Notes: generated by a model not told the origin, from the sequence alone. Shown: positions 25,338 to 34,700, numbered from the stretch's first letter. The stretch is 64,000 nucleotides of DNA from JBBROS01 sp963752225 (GCA_963752225.1 CAVVXS010000007.1:1240001-1304000); one strand, 5' to 3'. Translations and numbers: made by a program.

Positions 25338-26557
25338 CCTGCCACCTCCGCGATCAACGCCCGTTGCGCGGCGAGGCACCGGGTCAGGTCGAACCGGGCG
25401 GCGGCCGTCGCCCGCGCCCGTTGCCGCATTTCTCCCAGCTTCGCGCGATGCGCCAATAGATCAGCGGCCCGCCGCGCCAACGCATCGGGGTCGCGCCCGT
25501 CCACGAGGAAGCCGTTGCTGCCGTCCTGCAGCACCTCCCGCACTGGCGCCACCGCGGCGCCGAGCACGAGGCAGCCGGCCGCCAGCGCTTCCACGAACGA
25601 CCATGACAGCACGAACGGCACGGTGAGGTAGAGATGCAGTGCGGACACCTGCAGCAGGCGCAGGTAGTCGGCGCGCCCGAGCCGGTCGACGAACACGACC
25701 CGGGCCGGGTCGATGCGCACCTCACGCAGCATGGCGGCGCGCCACGTCTCGCCGCCGTCCGGCTTGGCCCCGTAGCTCACGCCGTCCTCGCCGCAGATCA
25801 CCACCACCGCGTACGGTCGCCGCCGAAGCAGTTCCGGGAGTGCCCGCATCAGCACGGTGAAACCGCGGACCGGTTCGAGGTTGCGGGCGACGAACGTCAC
25901 CACCTCATCGGCGGCGGACAGGGTTCGGCCATCCGGCAAGGTGAAACGGGCGGCGGGGTCGGGCCGCACCTCGGCCATGTCGACGCCCTCGTGCACGACG
26001 GCGATGCGCGGCTGGAATGCGGGCGGGTGCTGCGCCCGCTGCCATGCGGTCGGCGACAGGCCGCGGTCCATGACGTCGAGCCCGGCCAGCAGGTCCGCAT
26101 TCCACACCCGCAGCCGGCAGTGCCCGTCGAGATCCAGCGCCAGCTCCGGCAGGTAGCCGACGTCCTGGCCTTCGCTGCGGTAGAACATTTCGCAATAGGA
26201 CAGGATGCGGCAGCGCGGGAAGGCTTCGCGCAGGAACATCGTCTCGCCCCAGCCGGGGTGGCCCACCACCACGTCCGGCGTGAATCCGGCGTCGCGCAGC
26301 TCGAGGCAGGCGCGCACCACCGCCTGGCCGCGCCCGACCGATCCCTCCATCCGATGCAGGTAGCGGTGGGTTTCCGGCGCCGGTGGCCGCGGCGGCGGGT
26401 AGACCAGCCAGCGCACCCTGCCCGCCTCGCGCGGCCGTTGCTGACCGATGAACACGACCTCATGCGCCGGGTCGGCAGCGAGATGCGGGGCGAGGTGCTT
26501 GAACTGGCCAGGCGCGTTCTGGTGCACGAACAGGATTTTCAAACGCGTCTCCGGCAC
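25334..26557 (-). CDS. Glycosyltransferase family 4 protein (locus-leading gene)
   Basis: A GT-B glycosyltransferase of about 407 residues. The N-terminus LKILFVHQNAPGQFKHLAPHL is typical of a GT4 subgroup. HPGWGETMFLREAFP and LSYCEMFYRSEGQDVGY follow, then VARNLEPVRGFTVLMRALPELL and the donor site FVLSWSFVEALAAGCLVLG with Glu. The start is unclear: GTG at 26557, or TTG at 26542 with GGAG six bases upstream; the frame is open to a TTG at 26602. It is the first gene of the leftward secretion-glycan locus and overlaps the secreted propeller gene (GTGA). Confidence 0.85.
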   Translation of the reverse strand: MPETRLKILFVHQNAPGQFKHLAPHLAADPAHEVVFIGQQRPREAGRVRWLVYPPPRPPAPETHRYLHRMEGSVGRGQAVVRACLELRDAGFTPDVVVGHPGWGETMFLREAFPRCRILSYCEMFYRSEGQDVGYLPELALDLDGHCRLRVWNADLLAGLDVMDRGLSPTAWQRAQHPPAFQPRIAVVHEGVDMAEVRPDPAARFTLPDGRTLSAADEVVTFVARNLEPVRGFTVLMRALPELLRRRPYAVVVICGEDGVSYGAKPDGGETWRAAMLREVRIDPARVVFVDRLGRADYLRLLQVSALHLYLTVPFVLSWSFVEALAAGCLVLGAAVAPVREVLQDGSNGFLVDGRDPDALARRAADLLAHRAKLGEMRQRARATAAARFDLTRCLAAQRALIAEVAG

Positions 26558-26757
26558 GACCTCGCGGCAGCCGTCGTGCTGTAATGGCCGGCGCACGCGC
26601 AAGCAACGATATCCGCGCCATCAAAAATGAGACTTCGGGCCGGCAAGCGTCGCCGCTGCCGGCGTGGGCTGCTTGAGCATCGCGGTTCGGCAAGGCAGCA
26701 TGGCCGGGTGCGGACGCGGCGCCGGGCCGTTTGGACCACACAGGAGGACCGACAGCG
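26558..26757. promoter_or_regulatory. Divergent intergenic region
   Basis: About 200 bases separate the leftward glycan locus from the rightward solute-binding protein gene, so promoters for both must lie here. The rightward gene has AGGAGG at about 26742. No specific operator was recognised. Confidence 0.4.
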
Positions 26758-28353
26758 ATGACCTGCCCCGCCATCCCGAGGCGCGCCGTCCTCCACGCCG
26801 CCGCCGCCCTGCTCGCCGCGCCCGCGATCGGCCGCGCCCAAGGCGCTGGCCTGCTGCGCTTCGTGCCGCAAGCGGACCTCGCCGTGCTCGACCCGGTTTA
26901 TGCGACCGCTTATGTCACCCGCAATCACGCCTTTCTGGTCTACGACACGCTGTACGGCCTCGACGAACAGTATCAGCCGCAGCCGCAGATGGTCGAAGGC
27001 CACCTTGTCGAGGACGGCGGCAAGCTGTGGACGCTCACCTTGCGGGACGGGCTGCGCTTCCATGACGGCCAACCCGTGCTGGCGCGCGACGCCATCGCCA
27101 GCATCAAGCGCTGGGCGGCGCGCGACGCGTTCGGCGCCTCCTTGATGGCCGCCACCGACGAGCTTTCGGCGCCGACCGACACGCAACTCCGGTTCCGTTT
27201 GAACAAGCCCTTCCCGGCCCTGCCGCTGGCACTCGGTCGCGGCAGCAACACCATGCTGCCGATCATGCCGGAGCGGTTCGCCAGCACGCCGGGCGCGCAG
27301 CAAGTGACCGAGATGGTCGGCAGCGGCCCCTATCGCTTCGTCGCCGGTGAACGGGTCGCCGGATCGCGCGCGGTGTATCGCCGCTTCGAGGGCTACGTGC
27401 CGCGCGGCTCGGGCACGTCGAGCTTCACCGCCGGCCCCAAGGTCGCGACGGTCGAGCGCATCGAGTGGCACACCATCCCCGACGCCGCCACCGCGGCGGC
27501 CGCGCTGCAGAACGGCGAGGTGGATTGGTGGGAGCAGCCGACGAGCGACCTGCTGCCGCTGCTGCGCCGCAACGCGCAAATCCGCACCGAAATCATCGAC
27601 CGCGCCGGCAATATCGGCTTTCTCCGCGTGAACTCGCTGCTGCCGCCGTTCGACAACCCAGCCGTCAAGCACGCGCTGCTCGGCGCCATCAACCAGGCCG
27701 ACTTCATGCAAGCCGTGGTCGGCACCGACCCCGATTTGTGGCGTGCCGGCGCCGGCGTGTTCACCCCCGGCACCCCGCTCGCGACCGATGTCGGCCTCGA
27801 CGTGTTCCCCAGCAAACCGGATTTCGCCGCCGTCCGCCGCAACCTCGCCGCCGCCGGCTACAAAGGCGAGAAAGTCACCTTCATCGCCGCCACGGACTTC
27901 CCGGCGATCAACGCGCTGTGCGAGGTCAGCGCCGACACAATGCGGCAATCGGGCATCAACCTCGACTACCAGGCGACCGATTGGGGCACGGTGACGTCGC
28001 GCCGCAACAAGCAGGATGCGCCGGAACAGGGTGGCTGGAACGCGCACTGCACCTACACCGCCGGCTACGACCTGCTGAACCCCGGCTCCAACCCGTCGCT
28101 GAACGCGATCGGCCGCGGCGGCTTCGTCGGCTGGCCGACCAACCCCAAGCTCGCCGCCTTGCGCGCGGCCTGGTTCGACGCCGCCGACCTCGAGGCGCAG
28201 AAACGCATCTGCGTCGACATCCAGACCGAATTCCTGCGCGATCCGCCCTATTTTCCGCTGGGCCAGTTCTTCTCGCCCACCGCGTATCGCAGCCGGGTCA
28301 GCAACATCCCGCGCGGCGCCTTCTCCTTGTTCTGGGGTATCAAGCTGGCCTGA
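26758..28353 (+). CDS. ABC transporter substrate-binding protein, family 5 (SBP_bac_5)
   Basis: A 531-residue periplasmic binding protein of the peptide/opine/nickel family. The N-terminus has Arg-Arg (RRAVLHAAAALLAAPAIGRA), a Tat-like signal with cleavage after about residue 28. Family landmarks are TLTLRDGLRFHDGQPVLA, VGSGPYRFVAGERV and the C-terminal FFSPTAYRSRVSNI. The ATG at 26758 follows an AGGAGG ten bases upstream. No permease or ATPase gene is adjacent, and the next gene is a close paralogue, so these are orphan binding proteins relying on a transporter elsewhere, or sensors. Confidence 0.93.
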   Translation: MTCPAIPRRAVLHAAAALLAAPAIGRAQGAGLLRFVPQADLAVLDPVYATAYVTRNHAFLVYDTLYGLDEQYQPQPQMVEGHLVEDGGKLWTLTLRDGLRFHDGQPVLARDAIASIKRWAARDAFGASLMAATDELSAPTDTQLRFRLNKPFPALPLALGRGSNTMLPIMPERFASTPGAQQVTEMVGSGPYRFVAGERVAGSRAVYRRFEGYVPRGSGTSSFTAGPKVATVERIEWHTIPDAATAAAALQNGEVDWWEQPTSDLLPLLRRNAQIRTEIIDRAGNIGFLRVNSLLPPFDNPAVKHALLGAINQADFMQAVVGTDPDLWRAGAGVFTPGTPLATDVGLDVFPSKPDFAAVRRNLAAAGYKGEKVTFIAATDFPAINALCEVSADTMRQSGINLDYQATDWGTVTSRRNKQDAPEQGGWNAHCTYTAGYDLLNPGSNPSLNAIGRGGFVGWPTNPKLAALRAAWFDAADLEAQKRICVDIQTEFLRDPPYFPLGQFFSPTAYRSRVSNIPRGAFSLFWGIKLA

Positions 28354-28388
28354 TCCGGCTGGAGTCGCTGGTGGACCGTCTTGTCCTT

Positions 28389-28409
28389 ACGCTTGCGGGA
28401 CGCAAGCGT
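28389..28409. repeat. Small hairpin between two paralogous binding-protein genes
   Basis: A perfect 9-base inverted repeat (28389-28397 with 28401-28409, loop GGA) in the 88-base gap. No T tract follows, so it is more likely an mRNA stability or processing element than a terminator. Confidence 0.5.
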
Positions 28410-28441
28410 TAGGGTCGCGCTGCACGAGGGGGAACGGGGCC

Positions 28442-30011
28442 ATGGAACGCAGAACGCTGCTCGGAGCCGCTGCGGCGGCGGCCTTGGCCCGCCCCGCCTT
28501 GGCGCAAGCCACGTCGCGCACGCTGCGCTTCGTGCCGCAAGCCAACCTGTCGAGCCCGGACCCGATCTGGACCACCGCCGACGTCACCCGCAACCACGCC
28601 TACCTGATCTACGACACACTGTATGGCGTCGACACCGGGCTCACGCCGAGCCCGCAAATGTGCGCCGGCCACGTGCTGTCCGACGACAAGCTCACCTGGC
28701 GCTTCACCTTGCGCGACGGCTTGCTGTTCCACGACGGCACCAAGGTGAGCGGCGCCGACTGCGTCGCCTCGATCGCCCGCTGGGGCAAGCGCGACGGGTT
28801 CGGCCAGATCCTCGCCGCCCGGCTCGACGGCATGCGCGCGATCGACGACAAGACGTTCGAGCTGCGCACCAAGAAGCCGTTTCCGCCCATGCTGCTGGCC
28901 CTTGGCGCCAACTCCTGCTTCATCATGCCCGAGCGGGTGGCGCAAACCGACGCGTTCAAGCAGATCGACGACTTCACCGGCAGCGGCCCGTTCCGCTTCG
29001 TGCGCGAGGAGTGGGTGTCGGGGTCACGCTCGACCTATGCGCGGTTCGACAAATACCTGCCCGGCGCCGGCCCCCCGAGCTTCAGCGCGGGCGCCAAAAT
29101 CGTCAACGTCGACCGGGTCGAGTGGCAGGTGATGCCGGACGCCGCGACCGCCGCCGCCGCGCTGCAGAACAACGAGGTCGATTGGGTCGAGCAGCCGTTG
29201 ATCGACCTGATGCCGATGCTGCAGCGCTCGCGCGACGTCGTGGTGCAGAAGTTCGACCCGTTCGGGGTGGTGGGCGTCGTGGTGTTCAACCACCTGCATC
29301 CGCCGTTCGACAACCCGAAGCTGCGCCGTGCGCTGCTGCCGGCGCTGGACCAGGGCGCCTATCTGTCCGCCGTCATCGGCGACCAACCAGAATTCAAGCG
29401 CGCCGGCGTCGGCGTGTTCGCGCCCGGCACCCCGCTTGCCAACGATACGTCGCTCGCCTCGCTGACCGGGCCGCGCGACGTGGCCCGCGCCAAGCAGCTC
29501 GTCGCCGAGTTCTGGCTACAAGGGCGAGCGCGTGGTGCTGCTGTGCCCGACCGACTACCCGACCTTGCAGGCGGTCGCGACCATGACCCGCGAGCTGTAC
29601 GTCAATGTCGGCCTCAACGTGGAGTTCGTCACCACCGATTGGGGCACGCTGATTGCCCGCCGCGCCAGCCAGGAGCCGGTGGAGAAAGGCGGGTGGAGCA
29701 CGTTCTGCACCTCGGCGCAGGGCTTCCAGCTCGCCAACCCGATCTCCAACAACATGATCCGCGGCGCCGGCCGCACCGGCTGGTTCGGCTGGCCCGACAG
29801 CCCCGCTTTGCGCGAGCTGCGCGGCGCCTGGCTCGACGCGCCGGACCTCGCCGCGGAACAGAAGACCGCCGGCGCCATCCAGCGCACCGTGTTCGAGGAG
29901 GTGCCTTACATCCCGACCGGGCAGTGGTTCACGCCGAGCGCCTGGCGCAAGACCGTGTCGGGCATCGTCAGCGGGTCGTCGCCGGTGTTCTGGAACCTGA
30001 AGAAGGCGTGA
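28442..30011 (+). pseudogene. Family-5 substrate-binding protein gene with a +1 frameshift
   Basis: Paralogue of the preceding gene (shared LRFVPQAN, DVTRNHA, IYDTLYG). The frame is good from 28442 to about 29510, then continues in the next frame to the stop at 30011. Reading GAG TTC GGC TAC AAG across the junction needs removal of one T at 29513, which restores EFGYKGERVVLL; the paralogue has AGYKGEKVTFI at this point. Without that base the gene encodes 522 residues, a normal length. A signal peptide (ERRTLLGAAAAAALARPALAQA) is present. It is either a recent pseudogene or a one-base sequence error; the absence of other damage favours error or very recent loss. Confidence 0.85.
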
Positions 30012-30018
30012 GAACAGC

Positions 30019-31395
30019 ATGATCACCAACTCGACCATCGTCGCCGCCTACCGCGAGCGCACCCCGGGTTCCGCCCGCCTGGCGCAGGAAGCGCGGGCAC
30101 TGTTCCCCAACGGCGTCACCCACGACGCCCGCATCCTCGAGCCCTACGGCATCTACGTCGAACGCGCGCTGGGGCCGCATAAATGGGACGTGGACGGCAA
30201 CCGCTACGTCGATTTCTTTGGCGGCCACGGCGCCCTGCTGCTGGGCCACAACCACCCTTCCGTCGCCGAGGCTGCCGCGCAGGCCATGGCAGCCGGCACC
30301 CATTTCGGCGCCAACCATCCGGCCGAGGTGCGCTGGGCGCAGGCGGTGCGGCGCATGGTGCCGTCGGCCGAGCGCGTCCGCTTCACCTCGTCCGGCACCG
30401 AGGCGACCTTGATGGCGGTTCGCCTCGCCCGCGCCTTCACCGGACGCCGCCGGCTGATGCGCTTGCGCGGCCACTTCCACGGCTGGCACGACCAGATGAC
30501 GTCGGGCTATTCGTCCCATTTCGACGGGGCGCCCACCGCCGGCGTCACCGACGCGGTGGCCGGGCAGACGCTGCTGGTCGATCCCGGCGACATCGCCGGC
30601 GTGCGCGCCGCCCTGACCGGCCCGCACGACGTCGCCGCCGTCATTCTCGAGCCGACCGGCTCCTCGTTCGGCCAGGTGCCGCTCCGCGCCGAGTTCCTCC
30701 AGGCCTTGCGCGCCGAAACCGAGCGCGCCGGCGTGCTGCTGATCTGCGACGAGGTCGTCACCGGCTTCCGCGTCAGCCCCGGCGGCGCGCAGGCCGCCTA
30801 CGGCGTGCGCCCGGACCTCACCAGCCTGGCCAAGATCCTCGCCGGCGGCCTGCCGGGCGGCGCCGTCGCGGGGCGGCAGGAGATCCTCGACCACCTCGAC
30901 GTTGCCGCATCGCGCGACGCGGGCCGGGAGAAGATCCAGCACCAGGGCACCTACAACGCCAACCCCGTCTCGGCCGCCGCCGGGGCCGCCGCGCTCGAGC
31001 TGATCGAAGCGACCGACCCCGGCGCCCGCGCCGACGCCGCGGCGGCCCGGCTCCGCGACGGCCTGAACGCGGCAATCGAGGCGGAGGGACTGCCCTGGGC
31101 GGTGTACGGCACCTCATCGGGGTTCCACACCTTCCTCAACCCCGGCCACCTGCCGATCACGCCCGGCGAGTTCGACCCGGCGGCGCACGACTGGCACACG
31201 CTGAAGGCGCAGCCGGCGGGCTTGGCGCACAAGCTGCGCTTGGCGTTGCTGACCAACGGCGTCGACGTCAACTCACGCCTGGGCGGCTTCCTGTCAGCGA
31301 CGCATGGGGACGAGGACGTCGACCACGCGGTCGCCGCCTTTGCCGAGGCGATCCGCATGGTGCGGCGGGAAGGCGAGCTGCCGATCCAGCATTGA
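30019..31395 (+). CDS. Class III aminotransferase, glutamate-1-semialdehyde aminomutase-like
   Basis: A 458-residue PLP enzyme. The fold is clear: DVDGNRYVDFFGGHGALLLGH near the N-terminus, SSGTEATLMAVRLARAFTG (phosphate site), LRGHFHGWHDQ, CDEVVTGFRVSPGGAQ with the ring-binding Asp, and the Schiff-base Lys in SLAKILAGGLPGG. It resembles HemL but has substitutions and a long C-terminal part, so a catabolic aminotransferase is more likely than tetrapyrrole synthesis. It starts 7 bases after the frameshifted binding-protein gene, suggesting an operon that takes up and transaminates an amino compound. Confidence 0.88.
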   Translation: MITNSTIVAAYRERTPGSARLAQEARALFPNGVTHDARILEPYGIYVERALGPHKWDVDGNRYVDFFGGHGALLLGHNHPSVAEAAAQAMAAGTHFGANHPAEVRWAQAVRRMVPSAERVRFTSSGTEATLMAVRLARAFTGRRRLMRLRGHFHGWHDQMTSGYSSHFDGAPTAGVTDAVAGQTLLVDPGDIAGVRAALTGPHDVAAVILEPTGSSFGQVPLRAEFLQALRAETERAGVLLICDEVVTGFRVSPGGAQAAYGVRPDLTSLAKILAGGLPGGAVAGRQEILDHLDVAASRDAGREKIQHQGTYNANPVSAAAGAAALELIEATDPGARADAAAARLRDGLNAAIEAEGLPWAVYGTSSGFHTFLNPGHLPITPGEFDPAAHDWHTLKAQPAGLAHKLRLALLTNGVDVNSRLGGFLSATHGDEDVDHAVAAFAEAIRMVRREGELPIQH

Positions 31396-31789
31396 TCCTG
31401 TTCCTCTCACACCCTCGCCAGACGGTGATGTGCCCAGAATCTATGCAAAATCGGGATCTCCGAAACGATCAAACCATCATCGCTCAGTTTTCTGGCTACT
31501 TTTGCGCGGGCTGTAGGCAGTTCCTGCTTGAAGTAGATGAATAGTTCGGCATTGCCAGAGTGCTGAACACCGGCACGCGCAACCAACCGCGCCTCTTTAC
31601 GGCGATGCACAGCGACAATTTGCAACAACCACGCCGCACACGGTTCCGTGGCACGGATTCTGCCTAGCGCTGGCTGACCACAACACCGGCCCGAGTTGCC
31701 GGACCCCTCCGCGCCTCGTGGGTGAGCGGCGACCAGGCCGTCGCTCGCCGCACCCTCTCCTCCGGACACCGCCAACTTGGGAAGCCCGC
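31396..31789 (+). promoter_or_regulatory. 394-base intergenic region upstream of the nitrate transporter
   Basis: No convincing gene lies in this gap. The first part has noticeably lower GC than its surroundings. Its main feature is a sigma-54-like promoter at 31649-31663. The remaining leader to the transporter start is about 125 bases long and GC-rich. Confidence 0.6.
31649..31663 (+). promoter_or_regulatory. Sigma-54-like -24/-12 promoter
   Basis: TGGCACGGATTCTGC matches the sigma-54 pattern: TGGCAC at -24, a GG-N10-GC core, and CTGC in place of TTGC at -12. It lies upstream of a nitrate/nitrite transporter gene, where NtrC-dependent sigma-54 control is common. No activator site was identified. 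Confidence 0.6.
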
Positions 31790-33145
31790 ATGGTTAGCCA
31801 GAAAGCCACCAGGATCGACTTGTTCAGCCTCGCGACCCCGCAAATGCGGGCCTTCCACCTCACCTGGCTGGCGTTCTTCGTCTGCTTCTTCGCCTGGTTC
31901 GCGGTGGCGCCGCTGATGCCGGTGATCCGCGGCGAGTTCCACCTGACCGGTGACCAGATCGCCAACATCAACATCGCCGCCGTCGGCATCACCATCCTGG
32001 TGCGCATGGCGATCGGCCCGGTGTGCGACAAGTACGGGCCGCGCCTGACCTACACCGCGCTGCTCGTGCTCGGCGCCATCCCGGTGATCGGCATCGCGCT
32101 CGCAACCTCCTACGAGTCGTTCCTGGTGTTCCGCCTGGCGATCGGCGCGATCGGCGCCAGCTTCGTCATCACCCAGTACCATACCTCGGTGATGTTCGCG
32201 CCGAACGTGGTCGGCACCGCCAACGCGACCGTCGGCGGCTGGGGCAACGCCGGCGGGGGCGTGACGCAGACCGTGATGCCGCTGATCCTGGCGGCGATCG
32301 TCAGCCTCGGCGTGCAGCAGACGATGGGCTGGCGCCTCGCGATGATCGTGCCCGGCGTCACGATGCTGATCGTGGCCGTGCTCTACTGGCGCTACACGCA
32401 GGACACGCCGGAAGGCAACCTGCTCGAACTGCGCGCCCGCGGCATCACGGTCGAATCCGGCAAGAAGGGCGGGCTCGCCGTGTTCAAGCAGGCGGCGGCC
32501 AACTACCGCGTCTGGATGCTGGCGATCACCTACGGCGCCTGCTTCGGGGTGGAGATCTTCATCCACGCGGTCGCTGCCAGCTATTACGTGGACCGCTTCG
32601 GCCTGAGCCTCGCATCCGCCGGGTTTGCGGCCGGCAGCTTCGGCCTGCTCGCGTTGTTCGCCCGGGCGCTCGGCGGGCTGGCGTCGGACCGCGTCGCCCG
32701 CAGCTTCGGGCTCGAGGGCCGCACCTGGCTGCTGTTCGCGCTGATGATGGGCGAAGGCATCGGCCTGCTCGCCTTTGCGACCATGGGCACCGTGACCGCC
32801 GCCATCGTTGCGATGCTGGCGTTCGGCCTGTTCACCCACATGGCGTGCGGCTCGACCTACGCGCTGGTGCCGTTCATCGACCGCAAGGCGTTGGGCGGGG
32901 TGGCCGGCATCATCGGCGCCGGCGGCAATATCGGCGCGGTGGCCGCCGGGTTCCTGGTCAAGGCGACCGGCAACCTGCCGGATGCGCTGTATGCGCTCGG
33001 CTGGATCGTACTCGGCGCCGCGCTGTGCGCCGCGGCGGTGCGCTTCTCGATGCAGAAGAAGCAGGAGGAGCAGAAGCTGTACGACGAGGCGCTGGCCCAG
33101 CGGCTTGGCCTGCCGCAAGGCGGCTCGGTCGCGGCGCTGTCCTGA
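31790..33145 (+). CDS. narK: NNP-family nitrate/nitrite transporter
   Basis: A 451-residue MFS protein with about twelve membrane segments. It begins with RAFHLTWLAFFVCFFAWFAV, the characteristic first helix of NarK/NasA proteins, and carries both nitrate-signature Gly-rich segments: NATVGGWGNAGGGVTQ in helix 5 and GAGGNIGAVAAGFL in helix 11. Conserved Arg residues after IVRM-type and VFRL segments are present. The ATG at 31790 was chosen because the open frame upstream lacks sense. A sigma-54-like promoter 127 bases upstream suggests induction under nitrogen limitation, hence assimilation. An inverted repeat follows the stop. No nitrate reductase gene is in the window. Confidence 0.9.
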   Translation: MVSQKATRIDLFSLATPQMRAFHLTWLAFFVCFFAWFAVAPLMPVIRGEFHLTGDQIANINIAAVGITILVRMAIGPVCDKYGPRLTYTALLVLGAIPVIGIALATSYESFLVFRLAIGAIGASFVITQYHTSVMFAPNVVGTANATVGGWGNAGGGVTQTVMPLILAAIVSLGVQQTMGWRLAMIVPGVTMLIVAVLYWRYTQDTPEGNLLELRARGITVESGKKGGLAVFKQAAANYRVWMLAITYGACFGVEIFIHAVAASYYVDRFGLSLASAGFAAGSFGLLALFARALGGLASDRVARSFGLEGRTWLLFALMMGEGIGLLAFATMGTVTAAIVAMLAFGLFTHMACGSTYALVPFIDRKALGGVAGIIGAGGNIGAVAAGFLVKATGNLPDALYALGWIVLGAALCAAAVRFSMQKKQEEQKLYDEALAQRLGLPQGGSVAALS

Positions 33146-33154
33146 ACAGCCGGA

Positions 33155-33186
33155 ACCGTCCAGTCCCGCGCCACGGACTGGACGGT
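33155..33186. terminator. Bidirectional terminator hairpin
   Basis: A perfect 12-base inverted repeat (33155-33166 with 33175-33186, 8-base loop) lies exactly in the 52-base gap between two convergent genes, the nitrate transporter and a binding-protein gene. No clear T tract on either side. Confidence 0.75.
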
Positions 33187-33197
33187 CCGGCCGCCGC

Positions 33198-34700
33198 TCA
33201 GGGCCGCAGCGAAATCCCGATCGGGCGGAACAGGCCGTCCGGACGGGGCGCGAACCCGGTGACCCGGTCGTTCAAGCCCCACAGCCAGGTGAAATGGTAC
33301 AGCGGCAAATAGGGCAGGTCGGCGTCGGCGATCTCCGCCAGGTCGTGATACGCCTTCAGCCGCTCGGCCGGGGTTGCCCCGGCGGCGCCGCGATCCAGCG
33401 CCGCCTCGGCGGCCTTGCTGCACCAGCCGGTCCAGTTCAACGGCGCGCCGCAGCGTAGCCAAGGCCCGGCGTTGCCGTCCGGGTCCGGCCGGCCGCTCCA
33501 GATCACCATGTAGGCCTGGTACTCGCCCCGCGCGGCTGCCTCTGTCTGCGACACCGCCTCGCCCTTCTGCAAGCTGACGTCGAACCCGGCTTCCGCCACC
33601 ATCGACTGGATCACCTCGCCGACCTGCGTGTCGGTCGGGTTGTTGACCACGCTCAACGTCAGCTTCGGGTGCGGCACGCCGGCTTCGGCCAGCAGCTTCT
33701 TGGCGCCGGCAAGATCACGCGGCGGCACCGGACGCGACGGGTCCCAATACTTGCTGCCGGGCGCCTCGGTCTGGTTGCTCGGGATGAAGCGGCCGTCGAA
33801 CACCACCTGGTTGATGCCGTCGCGGTCGATCGCCTTGGCGAATGCCCGGCGGATGCGCACATCGTGCCCGAACGGGGTGTCGGCCGCCGGGCCGTGCGAC
33901 AGGTTGAACGACAGCATCTCGAACCCGATCGACGGCGATGATTGCACCCGGAACCGCTTATCGGCCTGCACCGCCGGCACGTCGGTGGCGGCGAGCCGGT
34001 TGGCGATGTCGAGCTGCCCTGATTGCAGGTTCACCAAGCGCACCGTGCTGTCCGGCATGATGCGGAACTCCACCCGGTCGAGCAGCACGTGGGCGGCGTC
34101 CCAATAGCCGGGGAACCGCTCCAGCGTGACATGGTCCTGCGCCACCCGCTCGACAAACCGGAACGGCCCGGTGCAGACCGGGTGCGCGGCGATCGCCTCG
34201 GTCGGCTGGTCGAGGATGCGCGGCGACAGCATGATGCCGGGGCGATTGGCCAGCAACGCGAGGATTGGCGTGTAGGGCGTCGACAGCCGCACCCGTACCG
34301 TGAGCGGATCGACCACGTCGACGCCCGCCACCGCTTTCAGTTCGGTCTTGCGGTTGCTGTAGGGCGCCGTCCGGTAGCGCTCGATGTTGGCCCGCACCGC
34401 GTCGGCGTCGAGCTTGGCGCCGTCCTGGAACTGCACGCCGTCCCGCAGATGCAGGGTCAGTGCGAGGCGATCCTCGGACCACTCCCAGCTGGTCGCGAGC
34501 TGCGGGACGATATTGAGCTTGTCGTCGACGTCGAGCAGCTGGTCACACATCACCGTGTTCACGACGCGCTCGATGTAGGAGCCGCTGCGCGCCGGGTCGA
34601 AGCTTTCGAAGTCGAAATCGAGGCCGAACCGCAGCGTGCCGCCGGCATGGGCGACGGCCGGCGAAGCCAGCAGGAAAGCGGCGGTCAGCCAGTGGCGCAT
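33198..34700 (-). CDS. ABC transporter substrate-binding protein, family 5
   Basis: A 500-residue periplasmic binding protein with a classic Sec signal (RHWLTAAFLLASPAVAHA). Landmarks include LRFGLDFDFESFDPARSGS, TLHLRDGVQFQDGAKLDADAV and VCTGPFRFVERVAQDHV. The substrate class is peptides, opines or related compounds. It has no adjacent permease. The gene is divergent from the SDR gene with only about 79 bases between starts, so the two may be co-regulated. It is not especially close to the two binding proteins at 26758-30011. Confidence 0.92.
   Translation of the reverse strand: MRHWLTAAFLLASPAVAHAGGTLRFGLDFDFESFDPARSGSYIERVVNTVMCDQLLDVDDKLNIVPQLATSWEWSEDRLALTLHLRDGVQFQDGAKLDADAVRANIERYRTAPYSNRKTELKAVAGVDVVDPLTVRVRLSTPYTPILALLANRPGIMLSPRILDQPTEAIAAHPVCTGPFRFVERVAQDHVTLERFPGYWDAAHVLLDRVEFRIMPDSTVRLVNLQSGQLDIANRLAATDVPAVQADKRFRVQSSPSIGFEMLSFNLSHGPAADTPFGHDVRIRRAFAKAIDRDGINQVVFDGRFIPSNQTEAPGSKYWDPSRPVPPRDLAGAKKLLAEAGVPHPKLTLSVVNNPTDTQVGEVIQSMVAEAGFDVSLQKGEAVSQTEAAARGEYQAYMVIWSGRPDPDGNAGPWLRCGAPLNWTGWCSKAAEAALDRGAAGATPAERLKAYHDLAEIADADLPYLPLYHFTWLWGLNDRVTGFAPRPDGLFRPIGISLRP

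Noticed and set aside
26539..28047. A 502-codon leftward open frame opposite the first binding protein
   Set aside because: His/Arg/Gly-rich antisense shadow of a well-conserved binding-protein gene.
30019..31395. HemL of bacteriochlorophyll/heme synthesis
   Set aside because: Sequence diverges from true glutamate-1-semialdehyde aminomutase and the context is binding-protein genes, not tetrapyrrole genes.
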